From assembly GCA_963839955.1 (NCBI GenBank), contig CAWIXB010000001.1, forward strand, positions 2,976,001-3,040,000: a DNA stretch of 64,000 bases, read 5' to 3'. Positions 42,845 to 51,007 of the stretch are shown here, piece by piece (position 1 is the first letter of the stretch; each line of letters starts with the position of its first letter). Made by a program: the position numbers and the translations under genes. The DNA is from CAWIXB01 sp963839955 (GTDB lineage Bacteria > Actinomycetota > Actinomycetes > JACCUZ01). The notes beneath the pieces were generated by a model that did not search any database, was not told the DNA's origin, and saw only the letters and a list, made by a program, of their open reading frames with translations.

Positions 42845-43947
42845 GCGACTGGCCCGAGGGCTGGTCGCGGGAGCCGCGGCGAGCGAGGCCGCCGGAGGAC
42901 CGCGGGCCGGTCTACGACGACGAGGCGACCCGGGTCATCCCCCGCTCGTCCTCGCGTGAGCCGTCGCACGGCGCACCGCCACCTCCACCGGCGCTGCCCG
43001 CCCAGGGACGCCCGCGGCGACGTGGCCGGCGGGGCCGGCGGGTCCTCATCGCCGTGCTGGTGATCGTCGCCCTGCTGCTCGGCCTGATGTTCTACTTCTA
43101 CTCGAAGATCGAGAAGGTCGACGCGCTCCAGGACTACGAGGGCCGCCCGGAGAAGACGCCCGGTCAGGACTACCTGCTGGTCGGTTCGGACAGTCGCGAG
43201 GGCCTCACCGCCGCGGAGGCCAAGAAGCTGCGCCTGGGCAAGACCGCCGGTCGGCGCACCGACACCGTCATCCTGCTGCACGTGCCCGAGGGTGGCGGCC
43301 GCTCGACGATGGTGAGCCTGCCCCGCGACTCCTATGTGCCGATCCCCGGACGCGGGCGCAACAAGCTCAACGCCGCCTATGCGTTCGGTGGTGCGCCGCT
43401 GCTGGTGAAGACGGTCGAGACCGTGACGGGCATCCGCATCGACCACTACACGGAGATCGGCTTCGGCGGCTTCGTCGGGATGGTCGACGCCGTCGGCGGC
43501 GTCGAGCTCTGCCCGAAGCGGAACATGAAGGACCGGCGCAGCGGGCTGAACGTGGAGAAGGGCTGCCAGGAGATGGACGGCCCGAAGGCGCTCGCCTATG
43601 TGCGTGCGCGCTACTCCGACCCCAAGGGCGACCTCGGGCGCGTCGAGCGCCAGCAGGAGTTCCTCGGCGCGGTCTTCGAGAAGGCCGGCAGCGCCGGGAC
43701 GTTGTTCAACCCGTTCAAGATCCTCTCGCTCGGCAACGCCGCTACGACGGCGCTGCGGGTCGACGAACGGGACGGGCCGTTCGACCTGGTGCGGTTCGCG
43801 TTCGCGATGCGGGCCGTTGCGGGCGGGGACGCCCGCAAGATCACCGTGCCGGTCGCAGACCCGAACCTCTCGACCGAGTCCGGGTCCGCCGTGCAGTGGG
43901 ACCGTGACGAGGCGCTGAAGCTGTTCAGGTCTCTCCGCGAGCGATAG
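42841..43947 (+). CDS. LCP glycopolymer ligase without LytR_C domain
   Basis: This 368-residue protein has a proline/arginine-rich cytoplasmic tail (1-66), a TM helix (about 68-88) and an LCP domain (about 105-300: YLLVGSDSREGLT, MVSLPRDSYVPIPG, LNAAYAFGG, MVDAVGGVELC, ALAYVRARY, DLGRVERQQEFLG). Unlike the two other LCP proteins here it ends soon after the LCP domain. It is a predicted wall-polymer ligase. The 27-bp tandem repeat starts inside its last codons (43937), so the gene end supplies the repeat's first unit. Confidence 0.92.
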   Translation: MSDWPEGWSREPRRARPPEDRGPVYDDEATRVIPRSSSREPSHGAPPPPPALPAQGRPRRRGRRGRRVLIAVLVIVALLLGLMFYFYSKIEKVDALQDYEGRPEKTPGQDYLLVGSDSREGLTAAEAKKLRLGKTAGRRTDTVILLHVPEGGGRSTMVSLPRDSYVPIPGRGRNKLNAAYAFGGAPLLVKTVETVTGIRIDHYTEIGFGGFVGMVDAVGGVELCPKRNMKDRRSGLNVEKGCQEMDGPKALAYVRARYSDPKGDLGRVERQQEFLGAVFEKAGSAGTLFNPFKILSLGNAATTALRVDERDGPFDLVRFAFAMRAVAGGDARKITVPVADPNLSTESGSAVQWDRDEALKLFRSLRER

Positions 43948-44050
43948 CGGCAAACAAGGGACTGCGAGCGATAGCGGCAAACAAGGGACCGCGAGCGATA
44001 GCGGCAAACAAGGGACCGCGAGCGATAGCGGCAACAAGGGACCGCGAGCG
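43937..44050. repeat. 27-bp tandem repeat between LCP and acyl-CoA dehydrogenase genes
   Basis: Four units begin at 43937, 43964, 43991 and 44018, followed by a partial fifth at 44044. The unit starts GCGAGCGATAGCGGC and continues AAACAAGGGACC; the fourth has lost one A. The first unit includes the LCP stop codon TAG, which recurs in frame in each full-length unit. There are no spacers, so it is not a CRISPR. It fills most of the 118-base gap between converging genes. Confidence 0.95.
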
Positions 44051-44065
44051 AGTGAGCCGGCGCAC

Positions 44066-45217
44066 CTAGCGCAGCAGCTCGCGGGCCATCACCAGACGCT
44101 GGATCTGGTTGGTGCCCTCGTAGATCTGGGTGATCTTCGCGTCGCGCATCATCCGCTCGACGGGGTAGTCCTTGACGTAGCCGTAGCCGCCGAGGACCTG
44201 CACGGCGTCCGTGGTGACCTCCATCGCCGTGTCCGACGCGTAGCACTTGGCCGCCGCGCCGAAGAAGGTCAGGTCGGAGTCGCCACGTTCGGACTTCGCC
44301 GCCGCCGCATAGGTCAGCTGGCGTGCGGCTTCCAGCTTCATCGCCATCTCGGCGAGCATGAACTGCAGACCCTGGAAGTCGGCGATCGCCTTGCCGAACT
44401 GCTTGCGCTCCTTGGCATAGCGCGTGGCGTGGTCGAGAGCGCCCTGCGCGATGCCGACGGCCTGCGCGGCGATCGTCACCCGGGTGTGGTCGAGCGTGCG
44501 CAGCGCCGTCTTGAACCCGCTGCCCTCCGCGCCGACGAGCCGGTCGGCGGGGATGCGGCAGTTGTCGAGGTAGACCTCGCGCGTCGGGGAGCCCTTGATG
44601 CCGAGCTTCTTCTCCTTCGCACCGAACGAGACGCCCTCGTCGCTCTTCTCGACGACGAACGCCGAGATGCCGTTCGCGCCCGCGTCCGCGTCCGTGACCG
44701 CCATCACCGTGTAGTAGTCGGAGACACCGGCGTTCGTGATCCAGCGCTTGGCACCGTTGAGCACGTAGCCGTCGCCGTCGCGCACGGCCTTGGTCGTCAT
44801 GGCGACCGCGTCGCTGCCGGCCCCGGGCTCGGAGAGGGCGTAGGAGAACATCGCGTCGCCCCTGGCGACTGCCGGCAGGTAGCGCCCCAGCAGGTCCTCG
44901 GACGCGGCAAGCAGCAACGGCATGGTGCCGAGCTTGTTCACCGCCGGCACGAGCGAGGTCGACGCGCAGACTCGCGCGACCTCCTCGATGACAAGACAGG
45001 TGGCGAGCGCGTCGGCGCCCGCACCGCCGTACTTCTCGGGGATGTGCACCGCGTGGAACTCGGCCATTCGCAGCGCTTCGTAGGACTCCTGCGGGAACTC
45101 TCCGTTCTCGTCGACCTCTGCCGCAAGCGGGGCGATCTTGTCCTCGCAGACGTCGCGCACCGCCGCGCGCAGCATCATGTGCTCGTCGGAGAGCCGGAAG
45201 AGGTCGAACTCAGACAT
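44066..45217 (-). CDS. Acyl-CoA dehydrogenase (FadE25-like)
   Basis: This 383-residue FAD enzyme catalyses alpha,beta-dehydrogenation of acyl-CoA. It has FSYALSEPGAGSDAVAMTTK, the catalytic base E367 in IYEGTNQIQRLVMAREL, and VQVLGGYGYVKDYPVERMMR at the FAD/subunit interface. Length and position match Rv3274c (fadE25). Chain length is not readable. The ATG is 6 nt after a TACTCT box, so it is probably leaderless and starts a transcript that ends at the repeat. Confidence 0.95.
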   Translation of the reverse strand: MSEFDLFRLSDEHMMLRAAVRDVCEDKIAPLAAEVDENGEFPQESYEALRMAEFHAVHIPEKYGGAGADALATCLVIEEVARVCASTSLVPAVNKLGTMPLLLAASEDLLGRYLPAVARGDAMFSYALSEPGAGSDAVAMTTKAVRDGDGYVLNGAKRWITNAGVSDYYTVMAVTDADAGANGISAFVVEKSDEGVSFGAKEKKLGIKGSPTREVYLDNCRIPADRLVGAEGSGFKTALRTLDHTRVTIAAQAVGIAQGALDHATRYAKERKQFGKAIADFQGLQFMLAEMAMKLEAARQLTYAAAAKSERGDSDLTFFGAAAKCYASDTAMEVTTDAVQVLGGYGYVKDYPVERMMRDAKITQIYEGTNQIQRLVMARELLR

Positions 45218-45223
45218 CGGGCC

Positions 45224-45229
45224 AGAGTA
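45224..45229 (-). promoter_or_regulatory. -10 box TACTCT for leaderless acyl-CoA dehydrogenase
   Basis: TANNNT box ending 6 nt before the ATG at 45217 in the 44-base gap after the membrane protein gene. Confidence 0.45.
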
Positions 45230-45261
45230 CGGCGGGAACGCCGCGCGCCCGCGGGCGGTCG

Positions 45262-47472
45262 CTACTGCGGTGCCTGGTAGAGCACGAAGCGCCGGCTCGG
45301 TCGGGGCGGGTCGACGTAGACGCGGTCGAGGAGACCGTCCAGGCCAAGCCGCCGCGCGATGTAGGGCCGGGTCAGCACGTAGTCGGCGTCGTACTTGCGC
45401 AACAGCGCAAGCCGCGCGTCGGGACCCGTGTCCGGTGAGAAGAAGCGCACCGCGTCCTTGTGGCGTTCGACCCGGCGGTCCCAGACGTGGCCGCCGACAG
45501 CGGTGTTCACGTAGACCGGCGCGAAGCCGACGGTCTGGTAGGCGGTCCGGTCGTCGGAGAAGACGACCGAGCCCTCCGGCATGCCGTCGCGCAGCTCGCG
45601 GAGCACGCCCGCGGAGAGGACGCTTCGCGGGCCGTGGTGTCGCTCGACCGACGACAGGCCGGTGACGGCCAGTGGCACCACGAGCGCCGCCACGACGGCA
45701 CCCGCCCAGACACCGCTGCCGAATCGCAGCTGCGGTGTCGGCCGTCCGCGCAGCCACGGCAGCACGAGTACGGCGAGCACGACCGCGGCCACGGCCACCC
45801 AGGTCGCCCACGCGGGGCCGCCGCCCTCGGTCATGAGGTAGGTGAAGTCGCCCGGGTACTGCGACTGCAGGAAACCGCCGGCTGCGAGTGCGAGCCCGAT
45901 GCCGACCACTTTCAGGCGTCCCACGACGAACCCGACGGCGGCGACCGTCACGGCGATGGCCAGGAAGTTGACCAGCCGCCTGGCCTGGCCGATGGAGACG
46001 AGGTCGGTGAACGTGGTGAACAGCTGCGGGACGAGGCAGACGACGAAGACGGCCCCCGCGGAGCCGAGGACCAGTCCGGCCCAGCGCTGCCGGCCGGCCA
46101 GCAGCGCGAGCACCACGCCCACCAGACCGACGACGACGATCGGCCCGGTGCGCGCGATCGTCTCGGGCGACACCGAGAGCAACGAGCCCCACTGGTCGAG
46201 CTGGAGGCGGTAGCGCCGCATGTTGTCCGCCTGCTCGCCGGGATCGGTGGTGCCGACCTGCGGCTGGCGCAGCACGATCGGCACCACGACGACGTAGTAA
46301 GGCAACGCCGACGCCAGCGTGACGAGCCCGGCGACGGCAATCCGGCGTGCATCCTGCATTCCCTGCCGGTCCAGCAACCAGCGCGCGATCGCGAAGCTGC
46401 CGAGCACGGCCAGCAGGTAGAGCGTGTAGTTCACGTGGATGACCGTGACGGCGAACGACGCGGCCACGAGTGACACGAGGTCGATACGGCGGCCGGCCTC
46501 GACGTAGGTGAGGACCAACGCCATCACGACGGGCACGAACGCCACCAGGCTCACCGCCGCGGGCCCGCTGATGATCGCGAAGGTGCCGGTGCCCGAGGCG
46601 GCAAAGCCCAGCCAGCCGGCCTGCGCGACCGCCGTGCAGAAGCCGCCCCAGGGTGTGCGGAACAGCGCGGTGCCCATGCCGAAGACCATGACCAGCACGA
46701 GCGGCGTCAGTACGGCGGAGCCGAGCTGGATGACCGCCGCCGAGTCGACGCCGGCGAGCCGGGCGACCAGCGCCAGCGCTGCGTGCCACGAAGGGAAGGC
46801 ATGTCCGGGGTGCAGGTTCGCGTCGGCGAAGAACTCCGTCACGCCGACCCTGTCGAAGGAGTCCAGCTCGGCGAGTTTGCGGGTACGGGCGAGGTGCTCG
46901 ACCGCGTCGCCCGTGATGGGCAACCGGGCCCACCAGATGTAGCCGCCGAGCAGCAGCCCGGTCGCGACGGTGGCGGTCAGCGCGGCCCTGTTGCGCAGCG
47001 CGGTGACCCACTCGCCGCGCGAGCCAGGCAGCCGCAGCCGCCGGCCACCCAGACCTCGCCGCCACCAGCCCACCGCGAACAGCGCGACCTCGAGCACGAC
47101 CAGCGCGATTCCGGTGACGACCAGCGACCCGTGCACGAGGAACGCAACCGCCTGGGCCGCGCAGATCAGCACGACGCTCCAGGCGACGGCGGCGCCGAAC
47201 CAGACGCCCTGGGGCAGCCTGCCGTGGTCCAGCAGCCGCATCGCCACTGCGCCGGGAAAGACGAGGACCGCCGCGAAGGCGGCCGACAGCCGCAGCAGCA
47301 GCGTCGCTTCGGAGCCCGGCAGCACGCGACCCAGCGCGAGCAGGACCACCAGTACGGCGCCGCCCGCGACCAGGACCCGCAGGTCCCAGGGCCCCGCGTC
47401 GGCCTCGGCCGGGCCGTCCGCGGGCTCGGGTGCCGCCCCGACCAGCGTGGGGTTGGTGGAGCGGGACGGCAT
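45262..47472 (-). CDS. Large polytopic membrane protein, possible GT-C glycosyltransferase
   Basis: This 736-residue protein has about 14 or more hydrophobic segments (residues 30-600) and a C-terminal soluble region of about 110 residues. The loop ARLPITGDAVEHLARTRKLA with an acidic pair after a TM helix, and HPGHAFPSWHAALALVARLA, fit GT-C-like enzymes, but no diagnostic motif settles it. Its C-terminal MPEGSVVFSDDRTAYQTVGF region resembles the periplasmic domains of such proteins. It starts at ATG 47472, divergent from UDP-glucose dehydrogenase. Function is unassigned. Confidence 0.75.
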   Translation of the reverse strand: MPSRSTNPTLVGAAPEPADGPAEADAGPWDLRVLVAGGAVLVVLLALGRVLPGSEATLLLRLSAAFAAVLVFPGAVAMRLLDHGRLPQGVWFGAAVAWSVVLICAAQAVAFLVHGSLVVTGIALVVLEVALFAVGWWRRGLGGRRLRLPGSRGEWVTALRNRAALTATVATGLLLGGYIWWARLPITGDAVEHLARTRKLAELDSFDRVGVTEFFADANLHPGHAFPSWHAALALVARLAGVDSAAVIQLGSAVLTPLVLVMVFGMGTALFRTPWGGFCTAVAQAGWLGFAASGTGTFAIISGPAAVSLVAFVPVVMALVLTYVEAGRRIDLVSLVAASFAVTVIHVNYTLYLLAVLGSFAIARWLLDRQGMQDARRIAVAGLVTLASALPYYVVVVPIVLRQPQVGTTDPGEQADNMRRYRLQLDQWGSLLSVSPETIARTGPIVVVGLVGVVLALLAGRQRWAGLVLGSAGAVFVVCLVPQLFTTFTDLVSIGQARRLVNFLAIAVTVAAVGFVVGRLKVVGIGLALAAGGFLQSQYPGDFTYLMTEGGGPAWATWVAVAAVVLAVLVLPWLRGRPTPQLRFGSGVWAGAVVAALVVPLAVTGLSSVERHHGPRSVLSAGVLRELRDGMPEGSVVFSDDRTAYQTVGFAPVYVNTAVGGHVWDRRVERHKDAVRFFSPDTGPDARLALLRKYDADYVLTRPYIARRLGLDGLLDRVYVDPPRPSRRFVLYQAPQ

Positions 47473-47536
47473 GTCTGGACTCTCTGTTCGAGGGGGCTGG
47501 GCGACAGGGTAGTCGGGCCGGGGGCCCGGCCCGGTG

Positions 47537-47566
47537 ATGACGAGGCCGTCCCAGGAGGCATATACC
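47537..47566 (+). promoter_or_regulatory. Promoter of UDP-glucose dehydrogenase gene
   Basis: ATGACG and TATACC are separated by 18 bases. Each matches the sigma-70 consensus at four of six positions. The leader would be only a few nucleotides; the AGGAGG at 47553-47558 lies too far upstream to serve the ATG at 47577. Confidence 0.45.
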
Positions 47567-47576
47567 GTGACGCCTT

Positions 47577-48896
47577 ATGACCCTGCGCGTAACGGTGCTC
47601 GGCACCGGCTACCTCGGCGCCACCCACGCCGCATGCATGGCCGAGCTCGGCTTCGACGTGCTCGGCATGGACGTCGACGCCGCCAAGGTCGACCTGCTCG
47701 CCAAGGGCACAGTCCCGTTCTTCGAGCCCGACCTCGAGCCGTTGCTGCGCAAGCACGTCGAGTCGGGACGGCTGCAGTTCACCACGTCGTACGAGGATGT
47801 GGCCGCGTTCGGGGACGTCCACTTCATGTGCGTCGGGACCCCGCAGAAGAAGGGCGAGCACGCCGCCGACATGCGCTACGTCGACGCCGTCTTCGACGGG
47901 CTCGCGGCCGAGCTGCGACGGCCCTGCCTGGTGGTCGGCAAGTCGACCGTCCCGGTGGGCACGGCCTCCCGGCTGGCCGACCTGCTCGCGGAGCGGGCTC
48001 CGGCCGGGGCCGGCGTGGAGCTGGCCTGGAACCCCGAGTTCCTGCGCGAGGGCTTCGCCGTGGAGGACACGCTGCGGCCCGACCGGGTCGTCGTCGGTGT
48101 GCGGTCCGCCTCCGCCGAGGCCACGCTGCGCGAGGTCTACACCAAGGCGATCGCGCGAGACACACCGTTCCTCGTCACCGACTACGCCACGGCCGAGCTG
48201 GTCAAGGTGTCGGCCAACGCATTCCTCGCCACCAAGATCTCCTTCATCAACGCCATGGCCGAGCTGTGCGAGGCGACCGGCGCCGACGTCACCCAGCTCG
48301 CCGACGCGCTCGGCCACGACGAACGCATCGGTCGCAAGTTCCTCAACGCCGGGCTCGGCTTCGGCGGCGGCTGCCTGCCCAAGGACATCCGCGCGTTCAT
48401 GGCACGAGCGGGTGAGCTCGGCGTCGACCAGGCGCTGAGCTTCCTCAAGGAGGTCGACGCGATCAACATGCGCCGTCGCGAGCACGTGGTCGACCGCGCT
48501 CGCCAGGACTGCGGCGGCAGCTTCCTCGGCCGCCGCGTCGGCGTGCTCGGTGCGGCGTTCAAGCCCAACTCCGACGACATCCGCGACTCCCCCGCACTCA
48601 ACGTCGCCGGGCAGATCCACCTGCAGGGTGGCGAGGTGACCGTCTATGACCCCCGTGGCGTCGAGAACGCGCGACGGATGTTCCCGACTCTCGGCTACGC
48701 CGCCTCCGCGAAGGAGGCCTGCGAGGGAGCCCACCTCGTCCTGCATCTCACCGAGTGGCAGGAGTTCCGCGACATGGATCCGGCGACGCTCGGCGAGGTC
48801 GTCGAGGAGCGGCGCATCATCGACGGGCGCAACGCCCTCGACCCGGTCCGGTGGCGAGCCGCCGGATGGCACTACCGCGGGCTGGGCCGACCGTGA
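47577..48896 (+). CDS. UDP-glucose 6-dehydrogenase
   Basis: This 439-residue enzyme oxidises UDP-glucose to UDP-glucuronate with two NAD+. It has the NAD motif GTGYLG (9-14), WNPEFLREGFAVED, K210 and N214 in ELVKVSANAF, and the catalytic C266 in GFGGGCLPKD. AFKPNSDDIRDSP begins the C-terminal domain. GDP-mannose dehydrogenase is less likely because the UGD-type motifs are complete. The product would feed an acidic glycan. Its stop overlaps the next gene (GTGA). Confidence 0.93.
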   Translation: MTLRVTVLGTGYLGATHAACMAELGFDVLGMDVDAAKVDLLAKGTVPFFEPDLEPLLRKHVESGRLQFTTSYEDVAAFGDVHFMCVGTPQKKGEHAADMRYVDAVFDGLAAELRRPCLVVGKSTVPVGTASRLADLLAERAPAGAGVELAWNPEFLREGFAVEDTLRPDRVVVGVRSASAEATLREVYTKAIARDTPFLVTDYATAELVKVSANAFLATKISFINAMAELCEATGADVTQLADALGHDERIGRKFLNAGLGFGGGCLPKDIRAFMARAGELGVDQALSFLKEVDAINMRRREHVVDRARQDCGGSFLGRRVGVLGAAFKPNSDDIRDSPALNVAGQIHLQGGEVTVYDPRGVENARRMFPTLGYAASAKEACEGAHLVLHLTEWQEFRDMDPATLGEVVEERRIIDGRNALDPVRWRAAGWHYRGLGRP

Positions 48897-49306
48897 CGGG
48901 TGACGACGCCACCATCACCCGACTGCTCACCGACACCACCACCTGGGCCGTCGTCGGGCTGCGCGACAACCCGGTGCGCCCGGCCTACTCCGTGGCGGCG
49001 TTCCTGCAGCGCCACGGCAAGCGCGTGGTCCCCGTCCATCAGCAGCCGCAGGACGTGCACGGCGAGGCCGCCTACGCCCGCCTCGCCGACGTGCCGTTCC
49101 CCGTGGACGTCGTCGACGTGTTCGTCAACAGCAGCAAGGCCGGCGCTGTCGTCGACGAGGCGGTGGCGATCGGCGCCAAGGCCGTCTGGCTGCAGCTCGG
49201 GGTGATCGACGCCGACGCCGCAGCCCGAGCCGCCGCGGCCGGCCTCGACGTCGTCATGGACCGTTGCCCGGTCATCGAGTGGCCCCGGCTGGGCCAGACC
49301 GGCTGA
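48893..49306 (+). CDS. CoA-binding domain protein
   Basis: This 137-residue single-domain protein of the CoA_binding_2 (YccU-like) family has TTWAVVGLRDNPVRPAYSVA, VVPVHQQPQDVHGE, VDVVDVFVNSS, GAKAVWLQLGV and DVVMDRCPVIE, the standard Rossmann-like motif series. It binds CoA or a nucleotide; a specific role is not known. It is translationally coupled to the UDP-glucose dehydrogenase. The frame is open upstream, but that part lies inside the dehydrogenase gene. Confidence 0.88.
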   Translation: MTGDDATITRLLTDTTTWAVVGLRDNPVRPAYSVAAFLQRHGKRVVPVHQQPQDVHGEAAYARLADVPFPVDVVDVFVNSSKAGAVVDEAVAIGAKAVWLQLGVIDADAAARAAAAGLDVVMDRCPVIEWPRLGQTG

Positions 49307-49310
49307 GACG

Positions 49311-49841
49311 TCAGGCGCCGAAGCCCACGCCACCGCCGGCGGCGCGCCGTCGGATCACGTCGCCCTTGGCGCGCGCCTTGTCGCCGAGTGCGGCCTGGAA
49401 CTTCTCCATGCGTTCCTGCAGGCCGACGTCAGACGCGGCGAGCACGCGTACGGCGAGCAGCCCCGCGTTTCGCGCGCCACCGATGGACACCGTCGCGACC
49501 GGGACGCCCGCGGGCATCTGCACGATGGACAGCAGTGAGTCGAGCCCGTCGAGCCGCTCGAGCGGCACCGGGACACCGATGACCGGCAGCGGCGTCACGG
49601 ACGCGAGCATCCCGGGGAGATGTGCGGCTCCCCCCGCGCCGGCGATCAGCACGCGCAACCCGCGGCCGGCGGCGTCCGCACCGTAGGCGAGCATCTCGTG
49701 CGGCATCCGGTGGGCGGAGACGACGTCGGCCTCGTAGGGCACGTCGAACTCGTCGAGCGCCTCCGCGGCCTCCTTCATCACCGGCCAGTCGGAGTCGCTG
49801 CCCATCACCAGGCCTACCAGCGGTCGGGGCGCCTCAGCCAT
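49311..49841 (-). CDS. purE: N5-carboxyaminoimidazole ribonucleotide mutase
   Basis: This 176-residue class I PurE rearranges N5-CAIR to CAIR in purine synthesis. It has GSDSD (14-18), SAHRMP with catalytic H44, AGAGGAAHLPGMLAS and GVPV. ATG 49841 is chosen because GLVMGSDSDW begins near it; it overlaps the purK stop by 8 bases, so the two are coupled. This is the Rv3275c position. The final 20 residues are variable. Confidence 0.96.
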   Translation of the reverse strand: MAEAPRPLVGLVMGSDSDWPVMKEAAEALDEFDVPYEADVVSAHRMPHEMLAYGADAAGRGLRVLIAGAGGAAHLPGMLASVTPLPVIGVPVPLERLDGLDSLLSIVQMPAGVPVATVSIGGARNAGLLAVRVLAASDVGLQERMEKFQAALGDKARAKGDVIRRRAAGGGVGFGA

Positions 49842-50964
49842 CGATGTCTCCTCGCAGGAAGTCGGCGGCGTGGACGGCCCGCGCGCGCACATCGTCAGCA
49901 TCGTCGCCCAACGTCGTCACGTGACCCACCTTTCGCCCAGGGCGGACGTCTTTCCCGTAGGTGTGGATGTGCGCGCCCGGGTCGTGGGCCATGCAGTGCA
50001 GGTAGCCGGGGTACATGTCCGGGATCTCGCCGCCGAGCACGTTGGCCATGGCCACCCTCGGCGCGGTCATCGTGGTGTCGCCGAGCGGCAGGTCGAGCAC
50101 GGCGCGCAGGTGCTGCTCGAACTGGCTGGTCCGCGACCCCTCGATCGTCCAGTGCCCGCTGTTGTGCGGACGCATGGCGAGCTCGTTCACGAGCACACTC
50201 GCGTCGGTGTCGAACATCTCGACCGCGAGCACGCCGGTGACGCCGAGGCCCTCCGCGATGCGCAGTGCAGTCTGCTGCGCCGCGACCGCGTGCACGTCGG
50301 TGATCGCCGCAGGCGCGAGGACCTCGCGACAGATCCCGTCGACCTGCACGGTCTCCACGACCGGCCACACCGCCGCCTGTCCGTGCGGGCTGCGCGCCAC
50401 GAGCACGGCAAGCTCGCGGTTGAACGGCACGAGCTCCTCGGCAAGAAGCGGACCCGCGTCGCGCAACCACGCTTCGGCCTCGCCTGCGTCGCCGACGAAG
50501 CGAACGCCCTTGCCGTCGTAGCCGCCACGAGGTGTCTTCAGTACGAGCGGCCACCCGGCCTCGACGCCGAAGTCCACGAGACCCGCGACGTCCTCGACCA
50601 GCCGCCACCGCGGACACGGCAGGCCGAGCTCGGTCAGGCGAGCGCGCATCAGCGCCTTGTCCTGCGCATGCTCGAGCGCGTATGCCCCGGGCCGGACCAC
50701 GACGCCCTCGTCCTGGAGCGCGCGCAGGTGGGACGTCGGCACGTGCTCGTGGTCGAAGGTCAGCACATCGCAGCCCTTGGCGAAGCGCCGCAGCGCATCC
50801 AGATCGCGCTCGTCACCGATCTCGACGTCTGCCACGACCCGCGCCGCGCTTTCCCGCGGGTCGCGCGCGAGCACCCTCAGGGTCAACCCGAGTCCGATGG
50901 CCGCCGGCGCCATCATGCGTGCGAGCTGGCCGCCACCGACGACTCCGACCACCGGGAAACCCAC
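49834..50964 (-). CDS. purK: N5-carboxyaminoimidazole ribonucleotide synthase
   Basis: This 376-residue ATP-grasp enzyme carboxylates AIR with bicarbonate and ATP. It has VVGVVGGGQLARMM, KTPRGGYDGKGV, EELVPFNRELAVLVAR and NELAMRPHNSGHWTIEG. It supplies N5-CAIR to PurE. The GTG at 50964 follows a TAGGCT box by 7 nt and diverges from the GtrA gene. This is the Rv3276c position. Confidence 0.96.
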   Translation of the reverse strand: MGFPVVGVVGGGQLARMMAPAAIGLGLTLRVLARDPRESAARVVADVEIGDERDLDALRRFAKGCDVLTFDHEHVPTSHLRALQDEGVVVRPGAYALEHAQDKALMRARLTELGLPCPRWRLVEDVAGLVDFGVEAGWPLVLKTPRGGYDGKGVRFVGDAGEAEAWLRDAGPLLAEELVPFNRELAVLVARSPHGQAAVWPVVETVQVDGICREVLAPAAITDVHAVAAQQTALRIAEGLGVTGVLAVEMFDTDASVLVNELAMRPHNSGHWTIEGSRTSQFEQHLRAVLDLPLGDTTMTAPRVAMANVLGGEIPDMYPGYLHCMAHDPGAHIHTYGKDVRPGRKVGHVTTLGDDADDVRARAVHAADFLRGDIDG

Positions 50965-50971
50965 GCGCAGG

Positions 50972-50977
50972 AGCCTA
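50972..50977 (-). promoter_or_regulatory. -10 box TAGGCT for leaderless purK
   Basis: TANNNT box ending 7 nt before the GTG at 50964; no purine riboswitch or other leader can fit, because the transcript would start at the codon. Confidence 0.5.
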
Positions 50978-50995
50978 GCCGCGCACCGTGCCGAG

Positions 50996-51001
50996 TAGCC
51001 T
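50996..51001 (+). promoter_or_regulatory. -10 box TAGCCT for leaderless gtrA-family gene
   Basis: TANNNT box ending 6 nt before the GTG at 51008. Together with the purK box it makes a 40-base divergent promoter region. Confidence 0.45.
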
Positions 51002-51007
51002 CGGGTG

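Noticed and set aside
29447..43947. Recently transferred genomic island with integrase or insertion sequences
   Set aside because: No integrase, transposase, tRNA or flanking direct repeat is visible and codon use looks like the neighbours; a composition analysis would be needed to argue for transfer.
43937..44050. CRISPR array
   Set aside because: The 27-bp units are directly adjacent without spacers and there are no cas genes.
45218..47605. Upstream extension of the acyl-CoA dehydrogenase frame to 1179 codons
   Set aside because: The extra part is an out-of-frame shadow of the membrane protein gene; the dehydrogenase starts at 45217 with its usual N-terminus.
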